A DNA stretch of 64,000 bases from CAVWZH01 sp963765285 (lineage in GTDB: Bacteria > Acidobacteriota > Terriglobia > Terriglobales > Acidobacteriaceae): the NCBI GenBank assembly GCA_963765285.1, contig CAVXVR010000006.1:1-64000 (forward strand), written 5' to 3'. The translations under genes and the position numbers were made by a program. Positions 52,081 to 62,227 of the stretch are shown one piece after another. The first letter of the stretch is position 1. Each line of letters starts with the position of its first letter. The notes under the pieces were generated by a model. That model saw only the letters and a program-made list of their open reading frames with translations, was not told the DNA's origin and made no database searches.

Positions 52081-52852
52081 ATGTCATCCACGCTGGAAGG
52101 CCGCGTTGCGGTTGTCTTCGGAGTAGCCAACAAGCGCTCGATTGCCTGGTCGATTGCCCAAGGCCTGCACGCCGCCGGCGCCAAGCTCGCCGTCACTTAC
52201 CAGAACGAGCGCCTGGAGCTCGAAGCCAAAGAGTTAATCCTCTCCCTCCCGGGCGCTGAGGCCTTCATGTGCGACGTTTCTGACGACGCCCAGATCGACC
52301 GGCTCTTCGCGCAATTGAAAGAACGGTACGGCAAGCTGCACGTGCTGGTGCATAGCGTGGCCTTTGCCCCGCGCGGACGAAATGAAGGGAGATTTCATCA
52401 ACACCACGCGTGAAGGTTTCCGCATCGCGCTCGACGTGAGCGTCTATTCGCTGATCGCAGTCGCCCGTGCCGCGGCTCCCCTGATGGAAGACGGCGGATC
52501 GATCCTGACCATGACTTACTACGCGTCGGAAAAAGTCGTGCCCCGCTATAACGTCATGGCAGTCGCCAAAGCCGGACTCGAATGCACCGTCCGCTATCTG
52601 GCTTATGAACTAGGAAAACGCAACATTCGGGTCAATGCCATCTCCGCCGGTCCGCTCAAAACCCTTGCCGCTCGCGGCATTCCCGGCTTCAGTGACATGC
52701 ACAAAGCGCACGCCGAGCGCGCACCCTTACAGCGCAACGTGGATGTAAACGAAGTTGGCGCCACCGGGGTCTTTCTGGCTTCGGACGCCAGTTCCGGCAT
52801 CACCGGGGAAGTGATCTTCGTGGATTGCGGCTACAACATTATGGGGTTTTAG
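52081..52852 (+). CDS. fabI: Enoyl-ACP reductase FabI, frame broken once
   Basis: About 256 residues if repaired. ATG 52081 with AAGGAG upstream; FGVANKRSIAWSIAQGL is the NAD-binding loop. At 52371-52376 one extra base in GCGCGG shifts the frame from VAFAPR into DEMKGDFINTT; then the catalytic TYYASEKVVPRYNVMAVAKAG (Tyr-x6-Lys) follows and it ends with YNIMGF. Reduces enoyl-ACP in fatty-acid elongation, usually essential unless FabK/FabL/FabV exists. As written the protein would be dead after residue about 97. Confidence 0.92.
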
Positions 52853-53700
52853 CAGCGGCGGCGGGCTGCTTGTTCCTGTTCATCTTGCGCCGAATGTCGG
52901 GCCAGAATTCTTTGATCACAAGGGTGATGGTGTCATACCCCACCTGCGATCCCCACACGCTGGCCGTGTTAGAAAAAGTGCGGTCCGAGGGAATGAACTT
53001 CAACCCGGAAGGCGTACGGATGTACGTACTCCGAGGATGGTAGCTATAGGTCGAAATACCGGCTGACATGGCGCTGCCGAAGATCTCAGCGAAGTTAAAC
53101 TCATGGTGCCCGGAGTCGGTTCGCGTGACGAAAATCCTGCTGATCGCGTACCCCGTGCGGTGTGTAAAGCTGCCCTGGCCCGATTGGAAATAACGAGGGT
53201 CCGTCCGCAAGATCGAGGGAAGCACCGCCCCCACCATAAAGTTCTCGATCGTGCCATCGGCAAAATAGGCGCCATAGCGTTTGCCGTAACCTTCCGCGCC
53301 CTGCCCGTATCCGGCTTCGCTGTTCTCGGCCTGGCTGATCCCGGCCAGCAACCCATACCACGGAAACTGCACGTAGTCGAACGAGCTTCGCGCCACCACT
53401 TTGAACTTCTGACTGGCGGTTAAAGGCGGAACGTGGCCGGCATTCTCCAGGGTAAGAAAATTGGGCAAGGCGAAGAAGAGGCGGTCGTTGGATGTGCCTT
53501 TCTTCTCCGGATTCTGAGTATCCTTGGCTCCGTCTCCGGTTTGGGGCGGCGCTGGCGGGTTAGCCGGTGGCGTGGTCTGGCTGGCAGGCGCCGGGGTCGC
53601 CGGTTGGGCTGGGTTTTCTGGTGTTCTGTCCCACGGCCGGTGCGGAAAGGAGAAAGGTAGCCAGGATCAGGCAAAAAACAGCGGGTCCTTTAAGTCTCAA
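52839..53700 (-). CDS. Acidobacterial outer-membrane-like protein, frame broken once
   Basis: About 287 residues if repaired. TTG 53700, 10 nt after GGAG; signal VFCLILATFLLSAPAVGQN. At about 53624-53628 one extra base moves the frame into a Pro-rich stretch (PENPAQPATPAPASQTTPP), then NDRLFFALPNFLTLENAG and alternating strands to WPDIRRKMNRN. I recognise the NFLTLENAG / YGQGAEGYGKRYGA / FWPDIRR pattern from acidobacterial envelope proteins without known function. 46 nt from tsaE upstream, and its 3' end overlaps fabI by 14 bp. Confidence 0.78.
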
Positions 53701-53746
53701 GTCAGTTGAGCTCCCATGCTTTGTCGAAATGAGCCCCCGCAGAAAT

Positions 53747-54178
53747 TCAAGCGCTGATGAGCTGAATCCTGCGCCCGCTTTCCCCCGCGCGCTCCAGGAC
53801 GATTTCCACGTTCCGGGCGCTTCGTAGCCGGGGAAACTTATCTCCCCACTCTATCAGGAGAACGCTGTCTTCAGCCACCAGGTCATCCAACCCCAGAGTC
53901 TCAAGTTCGCGTTGTGTGTCTACCCGGTAGAGATCGATATGGTAGAGGTTCACCTGGGGCCCGCGATATTCGTGCACCAGAGTAAAAGTTGGACTGGTGA
54001 CATCTTCTTCAGAAGCAGCCTGGAAAGCTTCCGCGATGCCTTTGACCAGCGTGGTCTTGCCCGCGCCCAGTTCCCCCCGCAACAGCACGAGCTTAGGCGG
54101 CGTCAGAAAAGGAGCAAGCGTGCGGCCGAGTGCAATGGTTTCTTCTGCTGAATGCGTGGTGAATTCCCGCGTCGTCAT
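53747..54178 (-). CDS. tsaE: tRNA (t6A37) threonylcarbamoyladenosine synthesis ATPase TsaE
   Basis: 143 residues. P-loop LLRGELGAGKTTLVKGIA, SPTFTLVHEY and HIDLYRVDTQREL are family signatures; IEWGDKF closes it. Works with TsaB, TsaD and TsaC in making t6A37. Upstream of the outer-membrane-like gene on the same strand. Confidence 0.96.
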   Translation of the reverse strand: MTTREFTTHSAEETIALGRTLAPFLTPPKLVLLRGELGAGKTTLVKGIAEAFQAASEEDVTSPTFTLVHEYRGPQVNLYHIDLYRVDTQRELETLGLDDLVAEDSVLLIEWGDKFPRLRSARNVEIVLERAGESGRRIQLISA

Positions 54179-54309
54179 CGGGTTGAGAAAACAGTATAAC
54201 GAGAACCCAAACGGACGTGGCGCTGGGCGTCAATCCGTGTTGGGGGCGCGAAAGTGCAGCTCGTTATACGGCCGCCCGAGTGCTATCTTTGCCACATTGG
54301 AGATGTACC

Positions 54310-54741
54310 ATGACTATCCGGCTGGAACATGCAAACCTCTGCGTGCGCGACATCGAAGGAATGATTCGTTTCCTGCAGACAGCGTTCCCTGAATTCCGCG
54401 TGCGCGGTGAAGGCACAAGTCAGGACGGAACACGCTGGGTCCACATAGGGACCGATGAAACCTATATCGCGTTGGGTCAATCGAGAGTCGAATCCGCGAA
54501 CCACTGGACGCCCTACCAGGGGCTGCCGGGCGTAAACCATCTGGCCTACGAGGTCGACGACGTCGAGGCGTTGCGCAACCGAATGATGTCAGCCGGATAT
54601 AAGGACTCCACGCCACCGAACGCCCATCCACACCGCAAGCGTCTGTACTTCTACGATCCCGAGGGCAACGACTGGGAGTTCGTGCAGTACTTCTCTGGCG
54701 ATCCCGCTGAGCGTAACGATTACGAGTTGCCGGATCGATAG
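54310..54741 (+). CDS. VOC-superfamily (glyoxalase-like) protein
   Basis: 143 residues from ATG 54310, seven nt after GGAG. Two beta-alpha-beta-beta-beta modules with metal-ligand candidates His8 (LEHANLCVRD), GVNHLAYEVDD and FYDPEGNDWEFVQYFS (Glu). Could be a glyoxalase, dioxygenase or resistance protein; substrate unknown. Stands alone between tsaE (divergent) and the CPBP gene. Confidence 0.85.
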   Translation: MTIRLEHANLCVRDIEGMIRFLQTAFPEFRVRGEGTSQDGTRWVHIGTDETYIALGQSRVESANHWTPYQGLPGVNHLAYEVDDVEALRNRMMSAGYKDSTPPNAHPHRKRLYFYDPEGNDWEFVQYFSGDPAERNDYELPDR

Positions 54742-54840
54742 GCCACTCGCCGCACGACCCTCTCCCTTTCAAATCCGGCTGCCCTGGATCTTGGAACATT
54801 CGTAAGACCTCCTCCGTATACTGAGCCGGAGCGGCCGACA

Positions 54841-55611
54841 TTGACCTCTTTTCTCACGCGACAACGCATTCCTGCTGCGCAGATGCGCAATTTGCATCCC
54901 GCCAAAGAACTCCCTTTTCTTTTGGCATATTCGGTTTTTTACATCGCACTCTCGGGCTGCACAGCGCAATTGATTCTTCGCTGGCCGCACCCGCTAATGG
55001 GCTCCCCCGATTTCCTGCTGGATTACTGGTACTTCGCAGGCTTCAAGATTTTGTTTCTCCTGGTGTTGCCGGCAGTAGTTTTCTGGCGGCTGGGTTATGG
55101 ACTGCTCGATCTTGTGCCGGGAGGCCTGACTGCACGCGACTATCTTTGGGCGTTCGTCGCCTACTGCATCGGCTTCGGGATTAACACTGCCCATCTGGAG
55201 GGAATTCGAACTCAGATTCACGCGGGAACGGTGAGCCAGGTGCCGCTGCGAATTGGCATTGCGACCGGCATCGCGCTGGTAAACGCGGGCATCCCCGAGG
55301 AATTTTTCTTTCGGGCGTGGCTGCAAACGCGCATCGAACAGCGCTGGGGAAGGTTGTGCGCGATCCTTGGGACAGCTCTATTGTTTACGGCCTGGCACAT
55401 TCCCTCGCGCTATTTTCTGGCATTCGGCGAGGAGGGTCGCGCCGGAAATCTTCCCTCTGTGCTTTTGAATACGGGCGTGCCGGTGCTGGTCGTCGCGCTC
55501 GCGCTCGGTGTCCTGTGGGACCGCTATCGCCGCTTGCTCCCCTTGATTGCGCTGCATTGGGGAATCGACACGTTGCCGCTGATCACGGCGATCATGGGAC
55601 TTAAACGGTAG
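54841..55611 (+). CDS. CPBP family intramembrane metalloprotease
   Basis: 256 residues from TTG 54841 (GGAG nine nt upstream; ATG 54883 is an alternative without a ribosome site). Motif 1 IPEEFFFRAWLQTR (EExxxR), motif 2 FTAWHIPSRY (H) and motif 3 LIALHWGIDTLPL (HxxxN/D type) are present, with about eight helices. Type II CAAX prenyl-protease-like; bacterial members often process peptides or give immunity. No bacteriocin genes are near. Confidence 0.9.
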   Translation: MTSFLTRQRIPAAQMRNLHPAKELPFLLAYSVFYIALSGCTAQLILRWPHPLMGSPDFLLDYWYFAGFKILFLLVLPAVVFWRLGYGLLDLVPGGLTARDYLWAFVAYCIGFGINTAHLEGIRTQIHAGTVSQVPLRIGIATGIALVNAGIPEEFFFRAWLQTRIEQRWGRLCAILGTALLFTAWHIPSRYFLAFGEEGRAGNLPSVLLNTGVPVLVVALALGVLWDRYRRLLPLIALHWGIDTLPLITAIMGLKR

Positions 55612-55768
55612 GGCTCGAGAGCAGAGGCACGAAGTGTTAGTTGTGGTGAGCCCCAAAGGGACTAGGGCCCGGCCGCAACAGCGTCGAATCAGTTCGGGAG
55701 GTGGCAGTGCCCCGGTCTTCGCCGGTGCCGCTGACCCACTCGCTTTGAAATCCTTCACCCGGTCAGGA

Positions 55769-56353
55769 CTATTTAGCACTGCGAACGACGCCGTTCACAG
55801 GCAGCGTTCCGAAATGCGCAGCCGCGTCACCTCCGAAGGTCAACTTGATGTTTGAATAGGTGACAAGGCTTCCCCCCGTGACATCTACCTGCAGGGTAGA
55901 ATCTGGCCCGAAGGGTGCGGGATTCCCGCTCCCTGTTACGACCACCGGTCCAGTCACCCGAAACCCGTTGGCAAGAGTCGTTACTGTGCCGCCAATAAGG
56001 GTTATGTGGTGCGTGTGGGGGGTCCGAAGCGGTGGATTATCGACGTCAGCTGAGTTTGTCAGAACCCAATAATCGGATCGCTCCATGGTCAGCGCCGCAG
56101 AAAAATCGGCTGTGCCGAAGTATTTCCTCCATGTCATAGACCAGGCTCCGCGTACCTCCCAAGGACCGAGCGGGTTGACGCTAGCCGGGGAATAGTCGTT
56201 AATCAGCCCACGAAAGTACACCTCCCCAATGTGTTCCCGTCCACGAAAGCTCTGGTTCCCGGGATGTTCCTGCCCCGCAGTTTGGGCCAAAGCACCGATA
56301 CTCATTACGAACATCACCGCTCCGATGCCCCCGCAAATCAATTTTCGTCGCAT
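55769..56353 (-). CDS. Secreted protein of unknown function
   Basis: 194 residues from ATG 56353, six nt after AAGGAG. Signal (CGGIGAVMFVMSIGALAQ), then a beta-rich single domain (AALTMERSDYWVLTNSAD, HTHHITLIGGTVTTLANG, LVTYSNIKLTFGGDAA). No catalytic pattern recognised. Divergent from the HTH-TolB-TPR gene. Confidence 0.72.
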   Translation of the reverse strand: MRRKLICGGIGAVMFVMSIGALAQTAGQEHPGNQSFRGREHIGEVYFRGLINDYSPASVNPLGPWEVRGAWSMTWRKYFGTADFSAALTMERSDYWVLTNSADVDNPPLRTPHTHHITLIGGTVTTLANGFRVTGPVVVTGSGNPAPFGPDSTLQVDVTGGSLVTYSNIKLTFGGDAAAHFGTLPVNGVVRSAK

Positions 56354-56570
56354 GTTGATCTCCTTTGCCCCGTTTGTGTTACCCGACGGGGACGCGGGGA
56401 CACGATCACGCACCTTGGGTGGATGGGTCAAACGGTAATAAGCGGAGTGGCGGCCTTGTCGATGCTGTGCCGTCAAATACTGCGTTTTGCCGTGTCGTTT
56501 TCGGCCGCACGCGCTACAATTCGGGTTCTCAGGCTTCGCGGCCCCGGCGCAGCCCGTTCAGGAGAACCCG

Positions 56571-58426
56571 ATGGGCCAACCTTCTCCTAGCCCGACCTCT
56601 GCGAGACCGCCGGAGGACCGGCTGGATTCGTGGAAGGAAATCGCCTCCTACCTCAACCGCGACGTGACCACAGTCCAGCGCTGGGAAAAGCGCGAGGGGA
56701 TGCCGGTTCACCGCCACCTGCATGACAGTGTGGGCTCGGTCTACGCATCTCGGGTGGAACTGGATGCTTGGGCCCGTAGTCGGAAGCCTCCAGCCGCCCC
56801 GGCGAACGGGCACAACGGCTCCTCGCCCAATCTACTTGCACTGCCGCCGGACTCGGCGACGTCGACCTCTCCAACTGGATGGACGCTTTATCCTTGCCAA
56901 GGCGCGCCGATACAGAGGCGCTACTGGCCGGAGCAGCTTTGGCAGTTTTGGCGCTGGTGCTCGCGGTAAATGCGCGGGGCTGGCGCGAGCGATTCTTTCC
57001 ACGGCGCACGAATCCGACGGTTCAATCTTTAGCTGTCCTGCCTTTGGCAAATCTATCTGGCGACCCCGGGCAGGATTACTTCGTGGACGGGATGACCGAA
57101 GCGTTGATCACTGAACTGGGCAAAGTGAGCAACCCGCGCGTAATCTCACGGCAGTCGGTCATGCAGTACAAGGGCAGCAAGAAGGGCCTGCAGGAGATAG
57201 CGCGAGAACTTAGAGTCGATGCGATGGTCGAAGGTACGGTGGAACGGTCTGGCGATGAGGTGCGGCTGACGGTGCACCTGGTTCGGGCTTCGCCCGAAAG
57301 CCAACTCTGGGCCAAAGAGTACAGCCGCAGCATCCGCGACGTGATGGCCCTCGAGGACGAGATTGCGCGCGCGGTTGCAGACGAAATCCAGGCCAAGCTC
57401 ACCCCGGAGGAGCGCACCCGTCTGGCAAGCACTCGTCCAGTGGACCCGGAAGCACAGGATGACTACCTTCAGGGCCGTTACCTGTTGGAGCTAGCTTTCA
57501 CCTGGCTTTCCAACGTGACCGATAAAAGGCAATACACCGAACTGGACATCCTGAAAGCGATTGGAGACTTTAAGCAAGCGATCAAGAAAGACCCAGCCTA
57601 TGCCTTGGCGTACGCGGGACTGGCCGACGCCTATATCGAGCTGGGAAACCCTCAGTGGGGAGGCGACTCCCCGAAAGAGACTTTGTCAGAAGCCAAGGCG
57701 GCGGCGACCAAGGCGCTAGAACTCGATCCCTCCCTCGCGGAAGCTCATTTTTCTCTGGCCCAAACCCTCGAATACGATTGGAATTGGCCGGAAGCAGAGA
57801 AGGAATACCGGCTCGCCTTCAGGCTCAACCCCAGCAATGCGGACGCCCATCTGCGATACGGCCGCTTCGTGCAAGCCCTGGGACGAAACGACGAAGCCAT
57901 GACGCACATGAATTACGCCAGTGAATTGGACCCTGTCAGCATTAAGACCAAGGTAATCGTGGCATATGTAACCTATGCGTCGCGTCAATTCGACCTGGCG
58001 ATAAAACAGTTCGAGAGCCTGGGTAATGATTTGGGCCTGATTTGGGCGTATAGAGAGAAGGGAATGTATCCGGAAGCCCTTGCCGCTTGGCAGAAGTGGA
58101 AACTAGACCACCGATCAGACCAGCGGAACCCTGAAGTCCTTGCTCTTGGGGCCGGTATCTATGGCCTGGAAGGAAGGAAGCGTGAGGCGCAGGCGCTGAT
58201 GGATGAAGTGAGAGCAACGGCCCGGCATCAGCATGTCTCTGGCTTTTTCCTCGCCGAGGCGTACCTCGACCTCGGCGAAAAAGACCAGGCGCTCACCTGG
58301 CTGGAGCGGGCTTACGAAGAGCACGACCAATGGATGGTGTTTGTTAACTCGTATCCGGGCCTGGATGGCTTGCGTGCCGAGCCGCGCTTTCAGGCCCTGG
58401 TGCGCCGCATGAACTTCCCCCAGTAG
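56571..58426 (+). CDS. HTH-TolB-like-TPR regulator, frame broken between HTH and membrane helix
   Basis: About 618 residues if joined. ATG 56571 with AGGAG six nt upstream. First frame: HTH (DRLDSWKEIASYLNRDVTTVQRWEKREGMPVHRH) with ELDAWARSR; somewhere between 56780 and 56880 the frame changes, this time by a missing base (or two extra). Second frame: a membrane helix (LLAGAALAVLALVLAVNA), the TolB/FlgO-like domain (LAVLPLANLSGDPGQDYFVDGMTEALI) and TPRs to the end. This is a family architecture common in Acidobacteriota. ATG 56879 has no ribosome site, so two separate genes are less likely. Confidence 0.8.
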
Positions 58427-58468
58427 ACCGAAGGCAGGTCAGCCCGGGATAGCATTGTCAACCGGAAT

Positions 58469-58492
58469 ATTGGTGCGCAAATTGGTGCGCAA
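58469..58492 (+). repeat. 12-bp tandem duplication
   Basis: ATTGGTGCGCAA twice in a row. Lies 42 bp after the HTH-TolB-TPR stop; no known role. Confidence 0.6.
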
Positions 58493-58674
58493 AGTAGTAC
58501 CTCTTCTCTTTTCCCCAGCCCAGGACTCTCGCCTGGTGCAGCAACCTGCGCTGTTGCGCTTCCGTTTGGTAGATCTTCTCCCACTCTGGGATGGCGTGCT
58601 GTCTGGTGCGATCACTGCCCCCGCGCCGCGCAAGTCGATCTTGCAACGCTCTCGCGGGATGCTTGTAGAGCCGC

Positions 58675-58944
58675 TCACATTCTTCGCGTTCGGCGCGGAT
58701 ATCCTGCCTGCAGTGCCATCTGCACCACGCGGTCGATAAACTGGCTTTTTGCTTTGGCGTAGGCTTCGCGAGACGAAGAATCTGCTGCGGTGACCTGAGT
58801 AGCCAGCCGCTTCTTGAGGATGACGTATTCCCGCGCGACGTCGCTGTGCTCGCGCAAGAAATCGCGGAATGCCAGAGTACGTTGTTCCTCCTCGCCGCCG
58901 GATTTGACCACGTGAATGTAATGCGTGTGCGGCCATTCCTTTGC
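58675..58944 (-). pseudogene. C-terminal remnant of a GrpB/UPF0157-like protein
   Basis: About 85 residues (THYIHVVKSGGEEEQRTLAFRDFLREH ... AYAKAKSQFIDRVVQMA) match the C-terminal half of GrpB nucleotidyltransferase-like proteins, which are about 170 residues. The N-terminal half is absent: the preceding 30 bp lead into the intact panE gene. No start codon with a ribosome site. Likely a truncated remnant. Confidence 0.65.
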
Positions 58945-58975
58945 GGTGAGCGAACAATCGCGCCGCCCACACCGT

Positions 58976-59851
58976 CTACCCCGCGACCTTGGCGCGAATC
59001 GCAGCAATCAGGGCCGCCACGGTGGAGACGTCGAGACCGTAACGTTCCCCGCCGCGCACAATTGGGCCGCCAATGGCATCCAACTCAAGCTGGCGTCCGG
59101 CGGCTAAATCCTTCTGCATTGAGCTGCGCATGCCCGGCGGCAAACCGTCGCAGATCGCCTGGATCTGGGCCGCGTCCACTTCTGCGCCGCTCGCCTTCGC
59201 CACGGCACAAGCCTCGGCGATAGCGGACATCAGTTTGCGTTTCCATTCAGCGTCCGCGTAGATCTCCGCTTTGTTCATGCCTGAGGCCGACGTCGCCAGC
59301 GCGAATGGTCCGAGGAAGCAAAGCTTGCTCCATAGCAGAGTCTGCTCGTTCTGGATGAACCTGCAAGTGAATTCGAGGTCGCGCAATCGTGCGATTAACG
59401 CGCCGAGAATCGGCTCTCCGCTGGCGGCCAGGTTGAGGTTCACGAACGGAGAGCGCTGCAGAAAGCGGCCTGGGCTAATCTTCTCGGCTTCAACTCCGAT
59501 GGTCGCTGGCAACACCCGATCACGGCCGAAACGTGCGCGCAGCACCTCGATGTGATCCACTCCGTTCAGCAGCGGAACCACGCTTCGTGGCGGGGACTGC
59601 ACGGCTTGCAGCGCCGTTTCTAGCTGGTAGGTTTTGGTCGCGATCCACAGGACGTCAACCGGACTTGAGAGCGTAACCGCAACTTTCACTGGCGCCGTGA
59701 CGGCGCCCGACGGACGTTCCACTGACAAGTTCGCGGGATACTCCGGCTCGCTTTCTGGTCGAACTAGTACGGTGACGCCTTCGCCCAGGGATGCCAGGGC
59801 AGCGGCAACCAGACCCCCGACGGCTCCTGCCCCCAAAACTGCATGTTCCAT
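58976..59851 (-). CDS. 2-dehydropantoate 2-reductase (ketopantoate reductase family)
   Basis: 291 residues. AVLGAGAVGGLVAAALASLG is the dinucleotide site, TKTYQLETALQAV and LLNGVDHIEVLRARFG follow, with KLCFLGPFALATSASG in the C-terminal domain (Lys of the catalytic pair). Reduces ketopantoate in pantothenate synthesis, though some family members act on other keto acids. Single gene. Confidence 0.85.
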   Translation of the reverse strand: MEHAVLGAGAVGGLVAAALASLGEGVTVLVRPESEPEYPANLSVERPSGAVTAPVKVAVTLSSPVDVLWIATKTYQLETALQAVQSPPRSVVPLLNGVDHIEVLRARFGRDRVLPATIGVEAEKISPGRFLQRSPFVNLNLAASGEPILGALIARLRDLEFTCRFIQNEQTLLWSKLCFLGPFALATSASGMNKAEIYADAEWKRKLMSAIAEACAVAKASGAEVDAAQIQAICDGLPPGMRSSMQKDLAAGRQLELDAIGGPIVRGGERYGLDVSTVAALIAAIRAKVAG

Positions 59852-59934
59852 GGCAGCGTTCCCGAACTGACGCTATACGATACGTCAATCTATAGGTTCG
59901 CTGGAATAGGGTCGAGGGGCAGTCTCTCGTCTCT

Positions 59935-60330
59935 TCAAAGCGGCTTGGTCGGAAGCCACTGTTTGGACCGCAGCCCTTGAAAGCTCTTGTCCGTCACCGA
60001 ATCGACCACCATGCGCAGAGTGCGGTGGTCGTCATCGTCGAGCGCGACGAAGCGAAACGCCTGCAGAGTCCCTTCCTGGGCTTTGCGCGTGGGTCCGAGC
60101 ATCTCGGCCATGCCATGGACCGGGCCGGATTGCGTCTGGAATGCGATTTCGACAAAGTCACCCTGCTCGAGTGACTTCGCCAGCCGCAACAAGCCGCCGG
60201 TGATGGAAATGCTCTGCAGTTTGCCTTTGGCTCGTTCGCCATCCTCCAGCATAACCAGAGCTGGAATTGAGCCGCTGAGTTGGATTCTAGGTGCGCGACG
60301 CTGTGGATTTGGGTTGGGGAAGTGGGTCAT
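59935..60330 (-). CDS. PilZ-domain protein
   Basis: 131 residues. Start QRRAPRIQLSGSIPALVML with RxxxR, later ISITGGLLRL (D/N-x-S-x-x-G-like, with T for S at one place) fits a PilZ fold that may bind cyclic di-GMP. The motif is weak, so binding cannot be assumed. No neighbour with GGDEF or EAL. Confidence 0.7.
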   Translation of the reverse strand: MTHFPNPNPQRRAPRIQLSGSIPALVMLEDGERAKGKLQSISITGGLLRLAKSLEQGDFVEIAFQTQSGPVHGMAEMLGPTRKAQEGTLQAFRFVALDDDDHRTLRMVVDSVTDKSFQGLRSKQWLPTKPL

Positions 60331-60503
60331 GGCCAGGCCTCACTATGGCATATCGGCACGGGGTCCCAGCAGATTACGGAAGCACCGTGTCCGGATTCCG
60401 CGTAAAGCCGGGGGGTAACCAGTAAGCCTGAAAACTACGGAATATGGAGTGCCGGTTACTTGCTGATTAGAATCTTCTTATTGACGGCCTTATCGTGGCA
60501 TTT

Positions 60504-62079
60504 TCAGCGAGATACCCTGACAATCGGATCCTTCGCCGCCTCTCGGGTTCGGCGGAAGGCCTCTGGCAGCGCCGCAAGCAGATCGGTCGCGACCAAACCC
60601 TGTTCGCCCATGGTCTCGCGAGCTACATCCCCTGCTAGGCCGTGAAGGTGAACCGCAGCCACGACGGATCAACAGACTGTTCTTCGGGTTTTGTGCCATC
60701 AGCCCGGAAACCATGCCGGTCAGAATATCTCCCGTGCCGCCCGTGGCCATGCCGGGATTGCCCGTTGTGTTTACCCAGACTTCTCCGTCCGGCGACGCGA
60801 CCAGGGTGCGATGGCCCTTGAGCACCACAATGATGTGATGTACGCGAGCAAAGTTACGAGCCAGATTCAGGCGGTCATGTTGCACGGCAGGAATCGTCAA
60901 ACCGGTAAGTCGTGCCATCTCGCCGGGATGTGGCGTAATCACCAGCGTTCTGCCCCGGCCATTAAGTTGATCCGCGCATCCTTCGAAAGCGTTCAGCCCA
61001 TCGGCGTCCAGCACAATTGTCGACTCATATTTCTTCACCGCGGTTCGCACAAACTCGGCAGTGTCCGGATTTCGCGAGATTCCCGGCCCAATCGCCAGTA
61101 CGGTTTTGCCCTCTACCAGTTTGTCGACGCGGCCATACTCCAGCGCGCGCATGGAAATCGTGCCGGCATCGGTCTCTTCCAGCGACTCAGTCATGACTTC
61201 GGGATGAAAACCTGCCACGGTCGGAAGTACGGATTTCGGCGTCGCCACGGTGGCGAGTCCAGCACCCACGCGAAGCACAGCCATGCTCGCCATGGCGGCG
61301 GCGCCCGCCTTCCCGAGGGAGCCTCCAATGACCAGCACGTGGCCGAAGTTGCCTTTGTTCGATTCCGCCGGACGCGGCCCGATCAGCGGAGCAATATCGC
61401 GCGGCGCGATCAGGTTCAGTTTCAGAGCGGAAACAATGGCTTCATCCGGCGAGCCGATGGGAGCGACTAGAGCTGGGCCGCTGCTCAGGCTTCCGAACAC
61501 GTGCGACGGACGCGGCGCGGTGAAAGTCACGATGGCATCGGCGCGAGCCACTGCGCCGGTTAGCTCGCCCATGACATCGGCATCTGCGCCCGAGGGGATA
61601 TCCACAGCAATGATTGGCTCTGGGGTCGCGTTGATCGCAGCGATAGCGTCGGCATACAAGCCGCTCACCGGCGGACGGAATCCCGTGCCCAGGATTGCGT
61701 CTACCAGCACATCGGCGGCGAGCGCCGAGCGTGTCAGCGTCTGTTGGAACTCTGCGCCGGAGCGCACCACAAGGGGAGTAACCGGAAGCTTCTTGAACAT
61801 CTCCGCCGCACCGCCACGCAATTCCGAGGGCTCCGCCAGCAGCACGACGTGCACTTCCCGTCCCCACTCGTGCAGCTTTCGTGCAGCAACAAAACCATCC
61901 CCGCCGTTGTTCCCTTTTCCGCAGATCACAGCAACCCGTTTTGCAGCTGCATATTGCCCCACCACAAACTGCGCCACTGCGGTCCCCGCATTTTCCATGA
62001 GTGTCAGCGACGGAACGCCGAAGCGCTCGCTGGTCACGCGATCAATCTCGCGCATCTCTGCTGCGGTAACGATTTTCAT
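60504..62079 (-). CDS. Bifunctional NAD(P)H-hydrate repair enzyme Nnr, frame broken near the end
   Basis: About 525 residues if repaired. ATG 62079. N-terminal epimerase part (ICGKGNNGGDGFVAARKLHEWG), C-terminal ADP/ATP-dependent dehydratase (VIGGSLGKAGAAAMASMAVLRVGAGL, TPHPGEMARLTG, GTGDILTGMVSGLMAQ). At about 60661-60670 one extra base moves the frame; the true end VAAVHLHGLAGDVARETMGEQG ... RVSR stops at 60504. Repairs hydrated NAD(P)H. The late break removes the last 50 residues if real. Confidence 0.93.
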
Positions 62080-62118
62080 GGCGGAGTGAATCAGCCGCGA
62101 AGCGGCGCTGGAACGCAG

Positions 62119-62170
62119 CCCACGGCGCAAGCCGTGGGTAACCTGACAGAAAACCAAGCCCCGGAGGGGC
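62119..62170 (-). repeat. REP-like pair of hairpins
   Basis: CCCACGGC/GCCGTGGG (62119-62126 with 62131-62138) and GCCCC/GGGGC (62158-62162 with 62166-62170), with the connecting sequence between. Intergenic, resembling dispersed palindromic repeats in bacterial genomes; copies elsewhere cannot be checked here. Confidence 0.45.
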
Positions 62171-62227
62171 GAAAGAATAATTGCCTACAAGCGCGATTAA
62201 GGCCGCCCTATGCCCACTCACTCAAAA

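Noticed and set aside
58439..58972. Two long minus-strand ORFs overlapping the GrpB remnant
   Set aside because: Basic, low-quality composition and no start signals; the GrpB-like frame alone shows homology-like motifs. A short part (HAIPEWEKIYQTEAQQRR) looked protein-like but could not be supported.
60415..60470. GTAACC/GGTTAC inverted repeat after the PilZ gene
   Set aside because: Only 6 bp with a long loop, no T tract; chance level.
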